Of a stretch of 64,000 nucleotides of DNA, positions 43,430 to 50,961 are shown piece after piece. The DNA comes from Labrys miyagiensis (lineage in GTDB: Bacteria; Pseudomonadota; Alphaproteobacteria; Rhizobiales; Labraceae): assembly GCF_030160835.1 (NCBI RefSeq), contig NZ_BSPC01000007.1:23687-87686 (forward strand), given 5' to 3'. A model generated the notes under the pieces. That model was given only the letters and a program-made list of their open reading frames with translations, was not told where the DNA came from and searched no databases. Position numbers and translations under genes: made by a program. Every line of letters begins with the position of its first letter. Positions within the stretch are counted from its first letter, which is position 1.

Positions 43430-44842
43430 ATGTTGAACGCCATGAAAGCCTCCACTGCCGACGGCAAGGAAGATCCCGATGCCGCGGAGGACGGACTGCC
43501 CACCCCGCAGCGCCACTATGTCGTGGCCGCCGTCCTGGCGGCCGTCGTCCTGGTCGTGCTCGACGGCGCGATCGCCAATGTCGCCCTGCCGACGATGGCC
43601 GCCGCGCTGCGGGTTTCCTCCTCCCAGTCGATCTGGGTGGTCACCGCCTACCAGATGGCCCTGGTGATGACGCTGCTGCCCGCCGCGGCCCTGGGCGAAA
43701 GCCGGGGCTACCGCCGCGTGTTCATCGCCGGCGTCGTCGTATTCACCGCCGCCTCCGCCCTGTGCGCCCTGTCCCCCTCGCTGCCCTGGCTGGTGGCGGC
43801 GCGCTTCGTCCAGGGCATCGGCGGGGCAGGCGTGATGGCGCTCGCCGTGGCCCTGCTGCGGTTCGCGACGCCGCTAAGGCTGCTGGGTGCGGTGCTTGGC
43901 TGGAACGCCCTCGTCATCGCGCTGTCCGCGGCGGCCGGTCCCACGATCGGCGCCGCGATCCTGTCGGTCGCCACCTGGCCCTGGCTGTTCGCCGTCAATC
44001 TGCCGGTTGGAGCCGTCGTGCTGCTGGCGGCGCGGGCCCTGCCCCGCACGGGCGGCACGGGGCGCAGGATCGATGGCCTCAGCGTGCTGCTCAATGCCGG
44101 CACCTTCGCGCCCCTGGTGGTCGGCGTCGACCTCCTGGTCACGCGGCCCGCACTCGCAACCGGGCTCCTCGCCGCTGCCGCTCTCAGTCTCACGGCGTTG
44201 ATCCGGCGCGAGCTGCCCCGCACCGCCCCGCTGATCCCGCTCGACCTGCTGCGCGACGGGTCCTTCCGGATTTCCGTGATGGCCTCCATCTGCTGCTTCG
44301 CCGGGCAGATGGCGGGCATGGTGGCGCTGCCCTTCTACCTGCATCACGGCCTCGGCCAGGACGCCTTCATGACCGGCCTCTTCATGACGCCATGGCCGCT
44401 CGCCACGGCGATCGCTGGCCCGGTCTCAGGGCGCATCGCGGACCGGGTCTCCTCGGCCTGGCTGTGCGCGGCCGGGGGAGCCTGCCTCGCCGTCGGCCTT
44501 GCCGGCGCAGCGCTGTGGCCGCTGCAGGGCAACCCGCTGCTGCTGATTCCCTTCACCATTGCAAGCGGACTGGGCTTCGGCTTCTTCCAGACGCCCAACA
44601 ACCGCAACATGCTGCTCTCGGCTCCCCGCGCCCGCAGCGGCGCGGCCGGCGGCATGCAGGGCACCGCGCGCCTGGCAGGCCAGACGGCGGGCTCCGTCAT
44701 CATGACGCTGCTCTTCACCCTCGCCCCGGCCGACACGGCCCCCCGCGCCGGCCTTGCCATCGGCGCCGTGCTGGCGGTCCTCGCCGCCGCCGTGAGCACG
44801 TTGAGAGCCGGCCGGCGCGTGGCGGAGAAGGTGGCGGCCTGA
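43430..44842 (+). CDS. MFS drug/proton antiporter, DHA2 (14-segment) type
   Basis: A 470-residue membrane transporter with about 14 hydrophobic segments. Family motifs are LDGAIANVALPTMAAAL (motif D1-like) near the first segment, WVVTAYQMALVMTLLPAAALGESRGYRRVF (motif A region), RFVQGIGGAGVMAL (motif B), and GWNALVIALSAAAGPTIGAAIL (motif C, GxxxGPxxG). DHA2 proteins export dyes, antibiotics and solvents using proton entry. The ATG at 43430 was selected because family N termini start 30-50 residues before segment one. Likely regulated by the divergent LysR. Confidence 0.92.
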   Translation: MLNAMKASTADGKEDPDAAEDGLPTPQRHYVVAAVLAAVVLVVLDGAIANVALPTMAAALRVSSSQSIWVVTAYQMALVMTLLPAAALGESRGYRRVFIAGVVVFTAASALCALSPSLPWLVAARFVQGIGGAGVMALAVALLRFATPLRLLGAVLGWNALVIALSAAAGPTIGAAILSVATWPWLFAVNLPVGAVVLLAARALPRTGGTGRRIDGLSVLLNAGTFAPLVVGVDLLVTRPALATGLLAAAALSLTALIRRELPRTAPLIPLDLLRDGSFRISVMASICCFAGQMAGMVALPFYLHHGLGQDAFMTGLFMTPWPLATAIAGPVSGRIADRVSSAWLCAAGGACLAVGLAGAALWPLQGNPLLLIPFTIASGLGFGFFQTPNNRNMLLSAPRARSGAAGGMQGTARLAGQTAGSVIMTLLFTLAPADTAPRAGLAIGAVLAVLAAAVSTLRAGRRVAEKVAA

Positions 44843-44927
44843 GGAGCGAGGGACATCGCCCCGGAACAAACCTTCCCCGAGCCGGGTTTGCTTCCTGCTA
44901 TGGAAGCCAAGCGCGGAGTGGGCCGTC

Positions 44928-45089
44928 ATGATCAAGTGGATCCTCATTCTTTTCATCATCGCCGCGGTGGCGAGCGTGCTCGGGATGCCGCGGCTGGCGG
45001 GCACGGCGGCGGCCGGGGCGCGTATCCTGATCGGGGTGGTGCTGGTGGTGTTCCTGCTGGTGATGTTGGGCCTCCTGTCGATCGCTTGA
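44928..45089 (+). CDS. DUF1328 small membrane protein
   Basis: A 53-residue protein, too short for standard gene calls. Two hydrophobic helices (ILILFIIAAVASVLGMPRLAG and ARILIGVVLVVFLLVMLGLLS) match the YtjA/DUF1328 pattern. It lies 85 bases after the MFS gene and 36 bases before the next small gene. Function unknown; homologues are widespread in Alphaproteobacteria and Gammaproteobacteria. The start ATG follows CGCGGAGTGGGCCGTC. Confidence 0.85.
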   Translation: MIKWILILFIIAAVASVLGMPRLAGTAAAGARILIGVVLVVFLLVMLGLLSIA

Positions 45090-45125
45090 GGCGGCATTGC
45101 CGCATGATGAGGAGTGGAGAGAGGC

Positions 45126-45308
45126 ATGAACAAGGGTTTCGTCTATGAGTCGGATGTGGCCGACTTCAAGATCGTGGCGGTGATCTTCGACGATGACGGC
45201 ATGGTGGTGCATGGCCAGGCCGTGGAGAGCCGCGAGGAAGCTGAGGACTTCATCCGCAAGGCCCTGACCGATCTCCGGGACGTGGAAGGCTTCGCCATCC
45301 CGCGCTGA
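45126..45308 (+). CDS. Small protein of unknown function
   Basis: A 60-residue acidic protein: MNKGFVYESDVADFKIVAVIFDDDGMVVHGQAVESREEAEDFIRKAL and a short tail ending FAIPR. It has a predicted beta-beta-alpha shape. It follows the DUF1328 gene by 36 bases, with GAGTGGAGAGAGGC before the ATG, and so is probably co-transcribed. A bidirectional hairpin follows it. No family recognised. Confidence 0.65.
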   Translation: MNKGFVYESDVADFKIVAVIFDDDGMVVHGQAVESREEAEDFIRKALTDLRDVEGFAIPR

Positions 45309-45347
45309 GGGATGATCGTGCCCCGCCTTCCTGCGAACGTAGGCGGC

Positions 45348-45373
45348 GTGTGCCGGCCATGAGACCGGCACAC
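45348..45373. terminator. Hairpin between convergent genes 45308 and 45384
   Basis: GTGTGCCGG (45348-45356) pairs exactly with CCGGCACAC (45365-45373) across eight bases. Placed between two convergent genes it may stop transcription from both sides, although T-runs are missing. Confidence 0.45.
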
Positions 45374-45383
45374 CCCAGGCCGC

Positions 45384-46145
45384 TCACTCCTGCCCGAGGG
45401 TGTGCCGGCGCAGGCTGGGATGGCGGCGCGGCAGCGGCAGCAGCATCGAGACCTGCTGGCGGTAGGCGGCATAGCGGGCGCCGAAGAGGCGCAGCAGGTC
45501 GCGTTCCTCGAGCTGGATGCCGACCAGGATATAGGCCGTGGTCACCGTCGCAAACATCAGATGGCCCGCTGACATCACCGGCGCCGACCAGAAGGCGATG
45601 ATGAAGCCGAGATAGATCGGGTGGCGCACCAGGCGATACAGCAAGGGCGTCTTGAACATCATCGCCGCCGGGCTGCGGCCGGCCCAGTCATCCAGAACCT
45701 GGCGCAGGCCGAAGAGTTCGGTGTGGCTGATCAGGAAGGTGCTGAGCAGCACCAGCCCCCAGCCCAACCAGAACAGGCACCAGACCAGGGTGGCGGGCGT
45801 GCCCTCCAGCGACCAGACAACGCCGGGGAGCGGCTGCCATTGCCAATAGAGCAAGTCGAGCACCAGGCTCGCCAGCAGCACGAAGAGGCTGCGCTCGATC
45901 GCCTTGGGCACGATGCGCGTCAACAGCGCCTTGAAGCCGGGCCGCGCCATCACGCTGTGCTGCACGGCGAACAGGCCGAGCAGGACGAGGTTCACTGCCA
46001 GCGCCGGCAGCAGGGGGCCGGCCTCGCCGTCATCGATGCCCTTGGGCACGAAGGCCCCTGCGGTGAAGCCGACGGCGTAAAGGAAGGTCAGAAAGAAGAT
46101 GAGATAGGATATGAGGCCGAAACCAGCCTTGAGAATGCGTGTCAC
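45384..46145 (-). CDS. Methanethiol S-methyltransferase-like membrane protein (MddA/NnrU type)
   Basis: A 253-residue inner-membrane protein with about five to six hydrophobic segments. The pattern AVGFTAGAFVPKGIDDG, LFAVQHSVMARPGFK, PKAIERSLFVLLASL, and the C-terminal RLVRHPIYLGFIIAFWSAPVMSAGHLMFA matches MddA and NnrU relatives; the RHPxYLGF segment is shared by the isoprenylcysteine methyltransferase fold and binds S-adenosylmethionine. MddA converts methanethiol to dimethylsulfide. The substrate here is inferred from family only, but the nearby DMSP-lyase-type cupins make sulfur methyl chemistry worth testing. Confidence 0.78.
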   Translation of the reverse strand: MTRILKAGFGLISYLIFFLTFLYAVGFTAGAFVPKGIDDGEAGPLLPALAVNLVLLGLFAVQHSVMARPGFKALLTRIVPKAIERSLFVLLASLVLDLLYWQWQPLPGVVWSLEGTPATLVWCLFWLGWGLVLLSTFLISHTELFGLRQVLDDWAGRSPAAMMFKTPLLYRLVRHPIYLGFIIAFWSAPVMSAGHLMFATVTTAYILVGIQLEERDLLRLFGARYAAYRQQVSMLLPLPRRHPSLRRHTLGQE

Positions 46146-46322
46146 GGGCGTCTCCTGAGCTTGGGGTAGATATCCTTCACCCCGCTGTGCTCAGTCCCTT
46201 CAACAGCACCGACGTATAGGCCAGCGTTGAAGCAATCGTGGAATTACCGGCGGCTGGCGTGTTATTATCAATCTGGGGCGGTTTTCGGGCGCCGCGAGCG
46301 CGAAAACCGGAGGTTCGGGACG

Positions 46323-47855
46323 ATGACTGCAGATATGCTCGAGATACGTGTGCTCGGGGATTTCCAGCTATTGAGCGAGGGAGCCCCCGTGGGCTTTCCG
46401 CCTTCGAAGAAGACCAAAGCGCTGCTCGCCTTCCTGGCGGTGACCGGAAAGCCGCATCAGCGCGAGCGGCTCTGCGAGATGTTCTGGGACATCCCCGACG
46501 ATCCAAAGGCGAGCCTGCGCTGGAGCCTGTCGAAGATCCGCCAGCTCCTGCCGGAGGAGGCGGCCGACATGCTGCAGGCCGACCGCAGCGTGGTGCAGAT
46601 GCAGCCGGGCCGCCGGCTCGACCTCGAGCGCCTCGGCCCGCTTGAGCGTTCCGCGCTTGCCAACCGCTCCACCGAGGAACTGGAGGCGACCTACGCCCTG
46701 ATGGCCGGCCCCTTTCTCGCCGATGTCAGCCTGCCGCGCTGCCCCGATTTCGAGGCCTGGCGCACGGCCCTGTGCGACCAGCTCGAGATCGGCCGGCTCA
46801 ACCTCTTGCGCGAACTGGTCTCGCGGCTGGAGGGAGAGCCGGCCAGGGCCCTGCGCTACGCCCATGCCATGGCAAGCGCCCTGCCCGGCAATGAGGAAAT
46901 CGGCCGGCAGGTCGAACGGCTGAACCGTTCGGCCCTGGCGCAGGCCGCCGCGACGCCGTGCGCGGACGTTCCGCCTGTTCCGGCGCCGGTGACCAGGCCC
47001 GCGCGGGATCTCGCCCACCAGGAGGTGCGCTTCTGCCGTGGGGCCGGCGGCGTTCGCATCGCCTATGCCATTGCCGGCCGGGGCAAGCCCGTGCTGCGGG
47101 CGGCGCACTGGATGTCGCATCTGCAATATGATTGGGAAAGCCCGGTATGGCGGCACTGGATGCATGCCCTTTCCGAGCGCAATCAGTTGGTACGCTATGA
47201 CGAGCGCTGCAACGGCCTGTCCGACTGCGAAGCGGAGGACCTTTCCTTCGACGCCATGGTGGAGGATCTGGAGTGCGTGGTCGAGGCGGCGGGCCTGGAG
47301 CGCTTCACCTTGCTGGGCATTTCGCAGAGCTGCGCCATTTCGGTGGCCTATGCCACCCGCCATCCCGAGCGTATCTCCGGGCTGGTGCTCTATGGTGGCT
47401 ATGTCAAGGGTTGGCGCAAGCGCGGCAATCCGCGCGAGGTGGCGATGCGCGAAGCCCTGGCGACCTTGATGCGCGAGGGCTGGGGCCAGAACAATGCGCG
47501 CTTCCGTCAGCTCTTCACCTCGATGTTCATCCAGGACGCCACCGAGGAGCACATCGCTGCATTGGACGCGCTGCAGAGCCGCACCATTTCGCCTGACAAT
47601 GCCTGGCGGCTGCAGAACAGCTTCGGGGATATCGACGTCAGCGATCTCCTGGCCCAGGTGAAGGTGCCGACCCTGGTGCTGCATGCGCGGGATGATGCGG
47701 TGGCGCCGGTGTCCTCGGGCCGGACCTTCGCGGCCGAGATCGCCAATGCCCGCTTCATCGAGCTTGATTCCGGCAACCACATTCTTACCGAGAACGAACC
47801 GGCCTTCGGGCAGTTCGTCCGCCATTTTCGGGCCTTCGTGGACGCTACGAGCTGA
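46323..47855 (+). CDS. SARP/BTAD-type regulator fused to an alpha/beta hydrolase
   Basis: A 510-residue fusion. Residues 5-95 form an OmpR/SARP-like winged helix (LEIRVLGDFQLLSEG, KKTKALLAFLAV, RERLCEMFWD). Residues about 100-205 are a bacterial transcriptional activation (BTAD) TPR-like region (ALRYAHAMASALPGNEEIGRQVERLNR). Residues 233-505 are an alpha/beta hydrolase with oxyanion region near AAHWMSHLQYDW, nucleophile Ser334 in GISQSCA, a LVLHARDDAVAP strand and catalytic His in SGNHILTENEP. The hydrolase may sense or process the effector. ATG 46323 begins just before the winged helix. It stands alone, divergent from the MddA-like gene. Confidence 0.85.
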   Translation: MTADMLEIRVLGDFQLLSEGAPVGFPPSKKTKALLAFLAVTGKPHQRERLCEMFWDIPDDPKASLRWSLSKIRQLLPEEAADMLQADRSVVQMQPGRRLDLERLGPLERSALANRSTEELEATYALMAGPFLADVSLPRCPDFEAWRTALCDQLEIGRLNLLRELVSRLEGEPARALRYAHAMASALPGNEEIGRQVERLNRSALAQAAATPCADVPPVPAPVTRPARDLAHQEVRFCRGAGGVRIAYAIAGRGKPVLRAAHWMSHLQYDWESPVWRHWMHALSERNQLVRYDERCNGLSDCEAEDLSFDAMVEDLECVVEAAGLERFTLLGISQSCAISVAYATRHPERISGLVLYGGYVKGWRKRGNPREVAMREALATLMREGWGQNNARFRQLFTSMFIQDATEEHIAALDALQSRTISPDNAWRLQNSFGDIDVSDLLAQVKVPTLVLHARDDAVAPVSSGRTFAAEIANARFIELDSGNHILTENEPAFGQFVRHFRAFVDATS

Positions 47856-47906
47856 CCGCCCGGCCGCCGCGACGCAGCACGGCCCTGCACCGGGGCGCGG
47901 GGCCGC

Positions 47907-48146
47907 TCAAGCCTCCAGCCCTTCGCGGCCGTGGCGGATGGCATAGCTCACCTCGCAGCGCGACAGGCCGATATCCTTGAGCAGATGATCGGGCATTTCG
48001 AGCAGCGCCCGCTCGCCGGCGACGGCCTCGACGTGCCGGGCCAGCCAGCGGCGGGCGGGCCATGACAGGGCGCTGAACAGCGCGTGGATGGAAAAGGCCC
48101 GGCGGGGCCGGGGCGGATCGTAGAGCTCATCGATAACGGATGACAT
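47907..48146 (-). CDS. DUF1127 small protein
   Basis: A 79-residue protein ending in the DUF1127 motif: ALLEMPDHLLKDIGLSRCEVSYAIRHG. An Arg-rich N-terminal part (YDPPRPRRAF) and WPARRWLARHVEAVAGER precede it. Alphaproteobacterial DUF1127 proteins bind RNA or modulate phosphate and carbon physiology. ATG 48146 follows AAGGAGGTTGCC, an excellent ribosome binding site. Confidence 0.88.
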   Translation of the reverse strand: MSSVIDELYDPPRPRRAFSIHALFSALSWPARRWLARHVEAVAGERALLEMPDHLLKDIGLSRCEVSYAIRHGREGLEA

Positions 48147-48350
48147 GGCAACCTCCTTCGCCATTGCGCCACCATCGGCGCACTACCCTTCTGCCGCGCC
48201 CGCGTCTGCGCCAGCGTTGGAGGAAACGCTGAATTCGGCGGGCAGAGCGTTGTATCGGGGCGCAGGGACTGTCGTTCCTCGCCGCAGCGTTTGCCTCCTC
48301 CTGCGTTCTGGCTGTACCAAGCGGGATCATGCGAAAAGCGCCGAGGGACC

Positions 48351-48893
48351 ATGGCCGAGCTTTACGACATCACCTTGCCCGTCCTCCTGCGCTACCTCGA
48401 CAATCTCGACGGGCTCCTTGCCAAGGCCGGGACGCATCTGCGCGACAGCGGCGCGGACGAAGCAGCGCTTCTGGACCGAGCGTTGCGGGAGGGCATGTTT
48501 CCGCTGAAATGGCAGTTGAAGATCGCCATCGGCTTTGCGCTGCGCACGGTGAACCCGCTGCTCCCGGTGCCGCTGGCGCTCCCCGATGGGGCTCTCGACA
48601 GCATCGAAGATGTTCGCATCCTCGCACGCCGCACCCGCGCTGCGCTGGCCGCCATCTCGCGGGAGGCGCTCGCCGATGCCGAGGGCAAGCCCGTGAGCGA
48701 GAAGGCCGGCCAGGCGGTGTTCGAACGGCCGGCGCTGGAATTCGTCACCTGCTATGCACTGCCGAACTTCTTCTTCCACCTCGCCATGGCCTACGCGATC
48801 CTGCGCGAGGCCGGCTGCCCGGTTGGCAAGGGCGATTTCGACGGCTTTCATCGCTATGGCGCGGATGTCGATCTAAAGCGTTTTGCGATTTGA
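48351..48893 (+). CDS. DUF1993 family protein; last codons lie in a PR1 repeat
   Basis: A 180-residue protein of the DUF1993 family: LPVLLRYLDNLDGLLAKAG, MFPLKWQLKIAIGFALRTVNPLL, LEFVTCYALPNFFFHLAMAYAILREAG. The fold is a DinB-like helical bundle and function is unknown. The final residues LKRFAI and the TGA stop are read from the beginning of the PR1 repeat (48874-48975). The family normally ends near YGADVDL(K), so the repeat supplies the natural or altered C terminus. Start chosen at 48351, after GGGACC. Confidence 0.85.
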   Translation: MAELYDITLPVLLRYLDNLDGLLAKAGTHLRDSGADEAALLDRALREGMFPLKWQLKIAIGFALRTVNPLLPVPLALPDGALDSIEDVRILARRTRAALAAISREALADAEGKPVSEKAGQAVFERPALEFVTCYALPNFFFHLAMAYAILREAGCPVGKGDFDGFHRYGADVDLKRFAI

Positions 48894-48975
48894 CGGCATC
48901 GGCAAGAATCGCAAAGACGCGTCGAAACAAAGAGTGAGAGCAAAGCAGCGTTTGCGCCTAAACGCGCTTTGCTCT
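48874..48975. repeat. Palindromic repeat family PR1, copy c (inverted orientation)
   Basis: Reverse-oriented relative to 1314: TAAAGCGTTTTGCGATTTGA, GGCATCGGCAAGAATCGCAAA, linker GCGTCGAAACAAAGAGTGAG, then AGCAAAGCAGCGTTTGCGCC and AAACGCGCTTTGCTC. The two hairpins and linker are all present. It overlaps the last seven codons of the DUF1993 gene. Confidence 0.88.
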
Positions 48976-48986
48976 GGTGAAGGCGG

Positions 48987-49469
48987 TCAAGACCGGAGCG
49001 GATAAGAGCCAATAGCGCCTTCGTCTCCCGCGACCCTGCCCGACAGCCTCCCGAGCAGGCTGGCGAGGCCGGGGTCGTCGACGATGATGGCGGCGTCGGT
49101 CAGGCTCATCCATTGCACGCTGCGTTCGGCCTGTTCCTTCCAGGCGCGCAGGACGCCGGTCACCCGTAGCGGATAGAGGCTCACTTCCACGCGCTCGAAA
49201 CGGTCGGCCCAGCGCTTCCAGTAGAGGAAGGAGCCGAGCGCCTTCTTGTGCGGGCGCCCGGTCAGGCCAGCCTCCTGCTCGGCCTCGATGCGCGCGGCGA
49301 CATGGTCCTTGCAGCCCTTGATCGGCCAGCCCTTCGGCACAGTCCAGCGATGGCTGGTGCGGGTGGTGATGAGGCAGACCTCCACGCGCCCGTCGCGCTC
49401 GCGCAAGGGCAGCGCCGCGACCTGGCGGCGGGTTGGATTGGGCAGGATGTCGATGATCGTGTGCTGCAC
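48987..49469 (-). CDS. Nudix hydrolase with a slightly degenerate Nudix box
   Basis: A 160-residue Nudix protein. QVAALPLRERDGRVEVCLITTRTSHRWTVPKGWPIKG leads to the Nudix box GCKDHVAARIEAEQEAGLTG. Compared with GxxxxxExxxxxxxREUxEExGU, Arg of RE reads Ile and the first Glu of EE reads Gln; the last Glu is kept. Relatives in Rhizobiales act on dinucleoside polyphosphates or inositol pyrophosphates. A GTG at 49467-49469 is the only sensible start (MQHTIIDILPNP); it sits near CGGGGAAATTCA. The altered box may reduce activity. Confidence 0.8.
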   Translation of the reverse strand: MQHTIIDILPNPTRRQVAALPLRERDGRVEVCLITTRTSHRWTVPKGWPIKGCKDHVAARIEAEQEAGLTGRPHKKALGSFLYWKRWADRFERVEVSLYPLRVTGVLRAWKEQAERSVQWMSLTDAAIIVDDPGLASLLGRLSGRVAGDEGAIGSYPLRS

Positions 49470-49776
49470 TGAATTTCCCCGCTCCGCCAGTCCTTTATGA
49501 CGCAGAGGCGGTATTTCTGCGTGACAGGCAAGGGGCTCCGCGGCGTAGGCGCGAGGCACTCGGCCGCGATGGCGCCTATGCCCGGCACGTAGCGATGCTG
49601 GTGCCGTTCCTGTGGACGCCGGGCCTGGTTTGATAACAAGCCGGGCCCAATGCTGCTCTGACGCGAGCGCCGGGGCCGTACCGATCGTTGACCTTGCTAT
49701 ACACAATTATTGAAAATCGTGTATACACCCCCTGCGGCCCGTTCCGCTCAACGTCCATCCAGCAGACGAGTTCTCC
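49470..49776. other. 307-base region with an operator-like palindrome before the nucleotidyltransferase gene
   Basis: No gene is seen. Inverted arms TATACAC (49698-49704) and GTGTATA (49719-49725) lie 52 bases upstream of the start at 49777, in an AT-rich patch. TTGACC at 49688-49693 could be a -35 box, with the arms overlapping the -10 region, so a bound regulator would block transcription. Confidence 0.55.
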
Positions 49777-50784
49777 ATGGCAGCGCTCTCGGCACCTCCC
49801 CACGGCTCGATTTCACCCACAGCCCTCACACTCTATGCCGATCTCCTGCAAAAGGTCGAGGCCGTGCAGCGACAGCCCGGATCTATCTCGCGCAAGAAGG
49901 TGCGGGGCGATACCTATCTCTACGTGGTTGAAAAACACGGCCAGACCCGTATCCAGCGCTATCTCGGTCCGGCCGAGAACGAGCAGGCCGTTGAAGAATC
50001 TACGCTGATCCAGGCCGAAGCGCAGCATGCCAGGAGCCGCCGCACGCAGGTCTCCATGCTCAAGCGGGCGGGCCTGCCCGGCCCCTCGCTCGAGGTCGGC
50101 CGGCTGCTTGAGGCCGTGTCGCGCGCCGGCCTGTTCGAGAGCGGCCTGGTGCTGGTCGGCACCGTCGCCTTCTCGCTCTATGCGCCCATCGTGGGCGCTA
50201 TCCCCTCCGCTGCCTTTTCGATGACGCAGGATGCCGATTTCGCCGTGGCCTCTGTTGCCGATACAAGGGGCGACGCCGACCTCACGACGGTGCTGCGTCG
50301 CGCCGATCCGAGCTTTCAGTCGGCCCCCGGCTTGCATAGAACCGATCTGCCGCGAAAATTCCGGGCTTCGACTGGCTTCGAAGTGGAGATCCTTACGCCC
50401 GTCCGAAACCGGGAGGACGACGGTGTCGTCAATATTGCGGGGCTTGGCGCCGGTGCAACGCCGCTGCACTTCATGGAATTCCTGATCCAGGACGCGATCA
50501 AGGCGGTGGCGCTCTACAATGACGGCATCAAGGTGACGATCCCCAATCCGGCCCGCTATGCCATACACAAGCTGATCGTGGCGCAGGAACGTTCGATTGG
50601 CGTGGCCAAGCGCGACAAGGATCTCGCCCAGGCCGGCGCGCTGATCGCGATCCTCCATGCCAACGACCCCTTCCTGCTGCACGACATCTGGGAAGAGGCG
50701 CGCACCAGCGGGCCGAAATGGCGCACGAATATCGAGCGCAGCATGAAGATGCTGGCGCTGACGGAGGAGGACCTGACGCCGTAA
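49777..50784 (+). CDS. Nucleotidyltransferase-fold protein (GSU2403-like, NTP_transf_8)
   Basis: A 335-residue protein. Residues about 100-260 fit the GSU2403 nucleotidyltransferase type: LVLVGTVAFSLYAPIVG and MTQDADFAVAS supply the pattern of a fold with acidic catalytic residues (Asp-x-Asp). An N-terminal basic helical part (EAVQRQPGSISRKKVRGDTYLYVVEKHGQ) precedes it, and NPARYAIHKLIVAQER is the usual C-terminal region. Relatives are found in toxin-antitoxin-like or conflict contexts, but no antitoxin is adjacent. Regulated perhaps by the palindrome at 49698. Start chosen at ATG 49777. Confidence 0.8.
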   Translation: MAALSAPPHGSISPTALTLYADLLQKVEAVQRQPGSISRKKVRGDTYLYVVEKHGQTRIQRYLGPAENEQAVEESTLIQAEAQHARSRRTQVSMLKRAGLPGPSLEVGRLLEAVSRAGLFESGLVLVGTVAFSLYAPIVGAIPSAAFSMTQDADFAVASVADTRGDADLTTVLRRADPSFQSAPGLHRTDLPRKFRASTGFEVEILTPVRNREDDGVVNIAGLGAGATPLHFMEFLIQDAIKAVALYNDGIKVTIPNPARYAIHKLIVAQERSIGVAKRDKDLAQAGALIAILHANDPFLLHDIWEEARTSGPKWRTNIERSMKMLALTEEDLTP

Positions 50785-50830
50785 GCGGCCATCGCTGATC
50801 CATCGCCGACTTTCGGCCAAAATACTGTCC

Positions 50831-50934
50831 TAGAGCAAATCGCGATTTCTCCGAATCGCGATTTTTCTCCAACTCTTTGTTTTTACGCATTTTCTTAACC
50901 GGAAAGTCTATCAACTTTTCTGGAAAATGCTTTA
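50831..50934. repeat. PR1-like element with replaced stems, copy d
   Basis: Same order as PR1: TAGAGCAA, hairpin AAATCGCGATT/AATCGCGATTT (50837-50864), linker AACTCTTTGTTTTTACGC, second hairpin ACCGGAAAG/CTTTTCTGG inside GCATTTTC/GAAAATGC, and end ATGCTTTAG. Stem sequences differ from copies a-c, but pairing is preserved. It begins 46 bases after the nucleotidyltransferase stop codon. Confidence 0.8.
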
Positions 50935-50961
50935 GGCGAAGGCCCCGCCATGGAGACAGGC

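Noticed and set aside
43312-44931. 539-codon plus-strand frame overlapping the MFS gene in another frame
   Set aside because: Translation is Arg/Gly-rich and lacks membrane segments; the MFS frame is clearly real.
46368-47825. 485-codon minus-strand frame opposite the SARP-hydrolase gene
   Set aside because: Antisense shadow with no family features.
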